From Thiobacillus sp. (GTDB taxonomy: Bacteria > Pseudomonadota > Gammaproteobacteria > Burkholderiales > Thiobacillaceae): 10,000 bases of DNA. Positions 8,739 to 10,000 of the stretch are shown one piece after another; within the stretch, counting starts at the first letter, position 1, and each line of letters begins with the position of its first letter. The translations under genes and the position numbers were made by a program. The stretch is taken from assembly GCA_020217265.1 (NCBI GenBank), contig JAIWOS010000085.1, positions 1 through 10,000 on the forward strand, read 5' to 3'. The notes under the pieces were generated by a model that ran no database searches, was not told the DNA's origin, and saw only the letters and a program-made list of their open reading frames with translations.

Positions 8739-8750
8739 CCCCTAACCCCT
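8718..8750 (+). repeat. right arm of the heptad inverted repeat, abutting the nuoJ start
   Basis: This arm is a clean tandem array of seven-base units: CCCCTAG, CCCCTAA, CTCCTAG, CCCCTAA, CCCCT. The last base alternates G and A, so it can also be read as a 14-base unit repeated about 2.4 times with one substitution. The array ends at 8750, directly before the nuoJ ATG, and leaves no room for a Shine-Dalgarno sequence. Confidence 0.85.
8718..8750 (-). other. potential G-quadruplex motif (minus, template strand)
   Basis: Read on the minus strand, the right arm contains four GGGG runs separated by loops of 3 (TTA), 10 and 3 (CTA) bases, with an extra GG in the long loop. This fits the general pattern for intramolecular G-quadruplexes. 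It lies on the strand used as template for nuo transcription. The left arm on the plus strand is a weaker version with GGGG, GGGG, GG, GG and GGGG runs. Confidence 0.5.
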
Positions 8751-9374
8751 ATGTACACCACCGCAATCTTCTACTTCTTCGCCGCCATTCTGGTGTTCGC
8801 CGGCCTGCGCGTGATCACCGCGCGTAACCCGGTGCATGCCGCCTTGTATCTGGTGCTGGCCTTTTTCACCGCCGCGGGCTTGTGGGTGCTGCTGGAGGCC
8901 GAGTTCCTCGCGATCACGCTGGTGCTGGTCTACGTCGGCGCGGTGATGGTGCTGTTCCTGTTCGTGGTGATGATGCTCGACATCAACCTTGATCGCCTGC
9001 GCGAAGGCTTCTGGGACTACCTGCCGCTGGCCGGATTCGTTGCCGTGCTGCTGGTGATCGAGATGGCGCTGATTCTGGGCGGGCGCCACTTCGGCCTGGA
9101 GGTGATGGGCACGCCCGCGCCGCATCCCGCTGACTACAGCAATACCAAGGAACTCGGGCGCTTGCTGTATACCGAGTATGTCTATGCGTTCGAACTCGCT
9201 GCCGTGATCCTGCTTGTCGCGATCGTCGCCGCCATCGCGCTGACCTTGCGTCGCCGCAAGGACAGCAAGTACCTCGACCCGGCAGAACAGGTGAAGGTCA
9301 AACGCAACGACCGCCTGCGCATCGTCAAAATGGACGCCGTGAAGAAATCGCAAGCCGGGGAGGAGGGCGCATGA
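8751..9374 (+). CDS. nuoJ: NADH-quinone oxidoreductase subunit J
   Basis: Membrane subunit of the pumping arm; 207 residues, within the family range. Five hydrophobic segments are visible: about 5-22, 28-48, 53-76, 91-110 and 146-165. Segment 3 holds the conserved [17 protein letters not shown] stretch, where the family has a flexible pi-bulge that changes during turnover. NPVHAALY (26-33) is the other family landmark. The C-terminal tail is basic and hydrophilic. The start at ATG 8751 gives a normal NuoJ N-terminus ([16 protein letters not shown]) but has no Shine-Dalgarno sequence, because the heptad repeat runs up to it. The gene overlaps nuoK by four bases (ATGA). Confidence 0.96.
   Translation: MYTTAIFYFFAAILVFAGLRVITARNPVHAALYLVLAFFTAAGLWVLLEAEFLAITLVLVYVGAVMVLFLFVVMMLDINLDRLREGFWDYLPLAGFVAVLLVIEMALILGGRHFGLEVMGTPAPHPADYSNTKELGRLLYTEYVYAFELAAVILLVAIVAAIALTLRRRKDSKYLDPAEQVKVKRNDRLRIVKMDAVKKSQAGEEGA
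9361..9366 (+). promoter_or_regulatory. ribosome binding site of nuoK
   Basis: AGGAGG, within a longer GGGGAGGAGGG run at 9357-9367 inside the end of nuoJ, lies four bases before the nuoK ATG. This is the strongest Shine-Dalgarno sequence in the window and contrasts with its absence before nuoJ. Confidence 0.75.
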
Positions 9375-9676
9375 TTTCCCTGTCGCATTACCTTGTATTG
9401 GGCGGCATCCTGTTTGCCATCGCCGTGCTGGGCATCTTCCTCAACCGCAAGAACGTGATCGTGCTGCTGATGGCGATCGAGCTGATGCTTCTGGCGGTGA
9501 ACATGAACTTCATCGCCTTCTCGCACTACCTGGGCGACATCCACGGCCAGATCTTCGTTTTCTTCATCCTGACCGTGGCGGCCGCCGAGTCGGCCATCGG
9601 CCTCGCCATTCTGGTGGTGCTGTTCCGCAACCTGAAGACGATCAACGTCGATGACCTCGACCATCTGAAAGGCTGA
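9371..9676 (+). CDS. nuoK: NADH-quinone oxidoreductase subunit K
   Basis: Small three-helix membrane subunit related to MrpC of sodium/proton antiporters; 101 residues, standard length. The two membrane glutamates needed for proton transfer in the E. coli enzyme are present as E37 (LLMAIELML) and E73 ([10 protein letters not shown]). Helices lie at about 4-24, 28-50 and 60-85. It overlaps the end of nuoJ by four bases and its TGA touches the first possible nuoL ATG, so all three are probably translated as a coupled set. Confidence 0.97.
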   Translation: MISLSHYLVLGGILFAIAVLGIFLNRKNVIVLLMAIELMLLAVNMNFIAFSHYLGDIHGQIFVFFILTVAAAESAIGLAILVVLFRNLKTINVDDLDHLKG

Positions 9677-9681
9677 TGCGG

Positions 9682-10000
9682 ATGAACATGCAGACGCTCT
9701 ACCTTGTCGTGCCGCTGGCGCCTCTCTTCGGCGCGATCGTCGCGGGCCTGTTCGGCAAGCTGATCGGCCGCACCCTGTCGCACGTCGTCACCATCGCGGG
9801 GGTGGCGATTTCATTTGTGGCTTCCTGCCTGATATTCCAGGACGTGCTGGCGGGGCACACCTACAACGGCACGGTCTACACCTGGATGGTGCTGGGCGAT
9901 CTCAAGCTCGAAGTCGGTTTCCTGATCGACTCGCTCACCACGATGATGATGCTGGTCGTCACCTTCGTCTCGCTGATGGTGCACATCTACACCATCGGCT
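9682..10000 (+). CDS. nuoL: NADH-quinone oxidoreductase subunit L, N-terminal part (runs off the window)
   Basis: The first 106 codons of the large antiporter-like subunit at the far end of the membrane arm; the family is usually more than 600 residues. The visible part begins MNMQTLYLVVPLAPLFGAIV and includes first hydrophobic helices at about 6-28 and 34-52 plus the family stretch GFLIDSLTTMMMLVVTFVS (79-97). I chose ATG 9682 because AAAGG at 9668-9672 lies nine bases before it. ATG 9676, overlapping the nuoK stop, and ATG 9688 are in-frame alternatives. The proton-channel lysines and the lateral helix lie beyond the window. Confidence 0.95.
   Translation, partial: MNMQTLYLVVPLAPLFGAIVAGLFGKLIGRTLSHVVTIAGVAISFVASCLIFQDVLAGHTYNGTVYTWMVLGDLKLEVGFLIDSLTTMMMLVVTFVSLMVHIYTIG

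Larger units (their letters stand above)
8588..8750 (+). repeat. nuoI-nuoJ gap filled by an inverted heptad-repeat element
   Basis: The gap holds two 33-base arms in inverted orientation (8591-8623 and 8718-8750) around a 94-base centre. The outer 18 bases of each arm are perfect complements: AGGGGTTAGGGGCTAGGA at 8591-8608 against 8733-8750. Overall 27 of 33 positions pair. The arms are made of seven-base units CCCCTAG and CCCCTAA. The centre holds a GC-rich hairpin, a Shine-Dalgarno-like GGGAGG and a short reading frame. I see no transposase gene and no clear target-site duplication. It looks like a dispersed non-coding repeat, but one window cannot show copy number. Confidence 0.75.

Noticed and set aside
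8591..8750. CRISPR array or telomere
   Set aside because: The units are seven bases with no spacers, so this is not CRISPR. The TTAGGGG-like look is superficial, since the repeat is internal to an operon and only a few units long.
8588..8750. Insertion sequence with terminal inverted repeats
   Set aside because: Only 94 bases lie between the arms, there is no transposase gene, and no target-site duplication is visible at the edges. A small non-autonomous element cannot be excluded.

Overview
The window is one continuous stretch of a bacterial respiratory complex I (NADH:quinone oxidoreductase, type I) operon. It reads entirely on the + strand in the order nuoA-B-C-D-E-F-G-H-I-J-K-L and is cut off about 100 codons into nuoL. 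A tRNA-Leu gene (anticodon GAG) sits directly upstream and lacks only its first seven bases. The order, separate nuoC and nuoD genes, a GC-rich coding style, the protein sequences (e.g. the NuoB N-terminus and the Nuo[10 protein letters not shown] stretch) and the tRNA-Leu next to nuoA all point to a betaproteobacterium. I cannot name a genus from this window.

Layout: 1-78 tRNA-Leu(GAG). 79-242 is an A+T-rich leader with a good sigma-70-like promoter candidate (TTGACC, 17 nt, TACACT) whose spacer carries a perfect 14-bp palindrome. 243-1698 holds nuoA, nuoB and nuoC; 1698-2951 nuoD; 2951-3424 nuoE; 3438-4718 nuoF; 4721-7075 nuoG; 7075-8091 nuoH; 8099-8587 nuoI. 8588-8750 is the only sizeable gap inside the operon and contains a striking inverted repeat built of heptads. 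Then follow nuoJ (8751-9374), nuoK (9371-9676) and the start of nuoL (from about 9682).

NuoE, F and G form the NADH-oxidising module (FMN plus Fe-S clusters). NuoB, C, D and I form the connecting arm to the quinone site (clusters N6a, N6b, N2). NuoA, H, J, K and L are membrane subunits that couple quinone reduction to proton pumping. All cluster ligands and key membrane residues I checked are present, so the complex looks functional. Most junctions overlap by 1-4 bases or are separated by fewer than 20, which implies tight translational coupling.

The genes themselves are ordinary. The part worth a second look is the nuoI-nuoJ gap. It has two 33-nt arms made of a CCCCTAG/CCCCTAA heptad, the second ending on the base before the nuoJ start codon. 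No Shine-Dalgarno sequence precedes nuoJ, and a short upstream reading frame ends 12 bases before it. The promoter with a palindromic spacer upstream of nuoA is a secondary point of interest. I found no mobile element, CRISPR array or unknown gene system.
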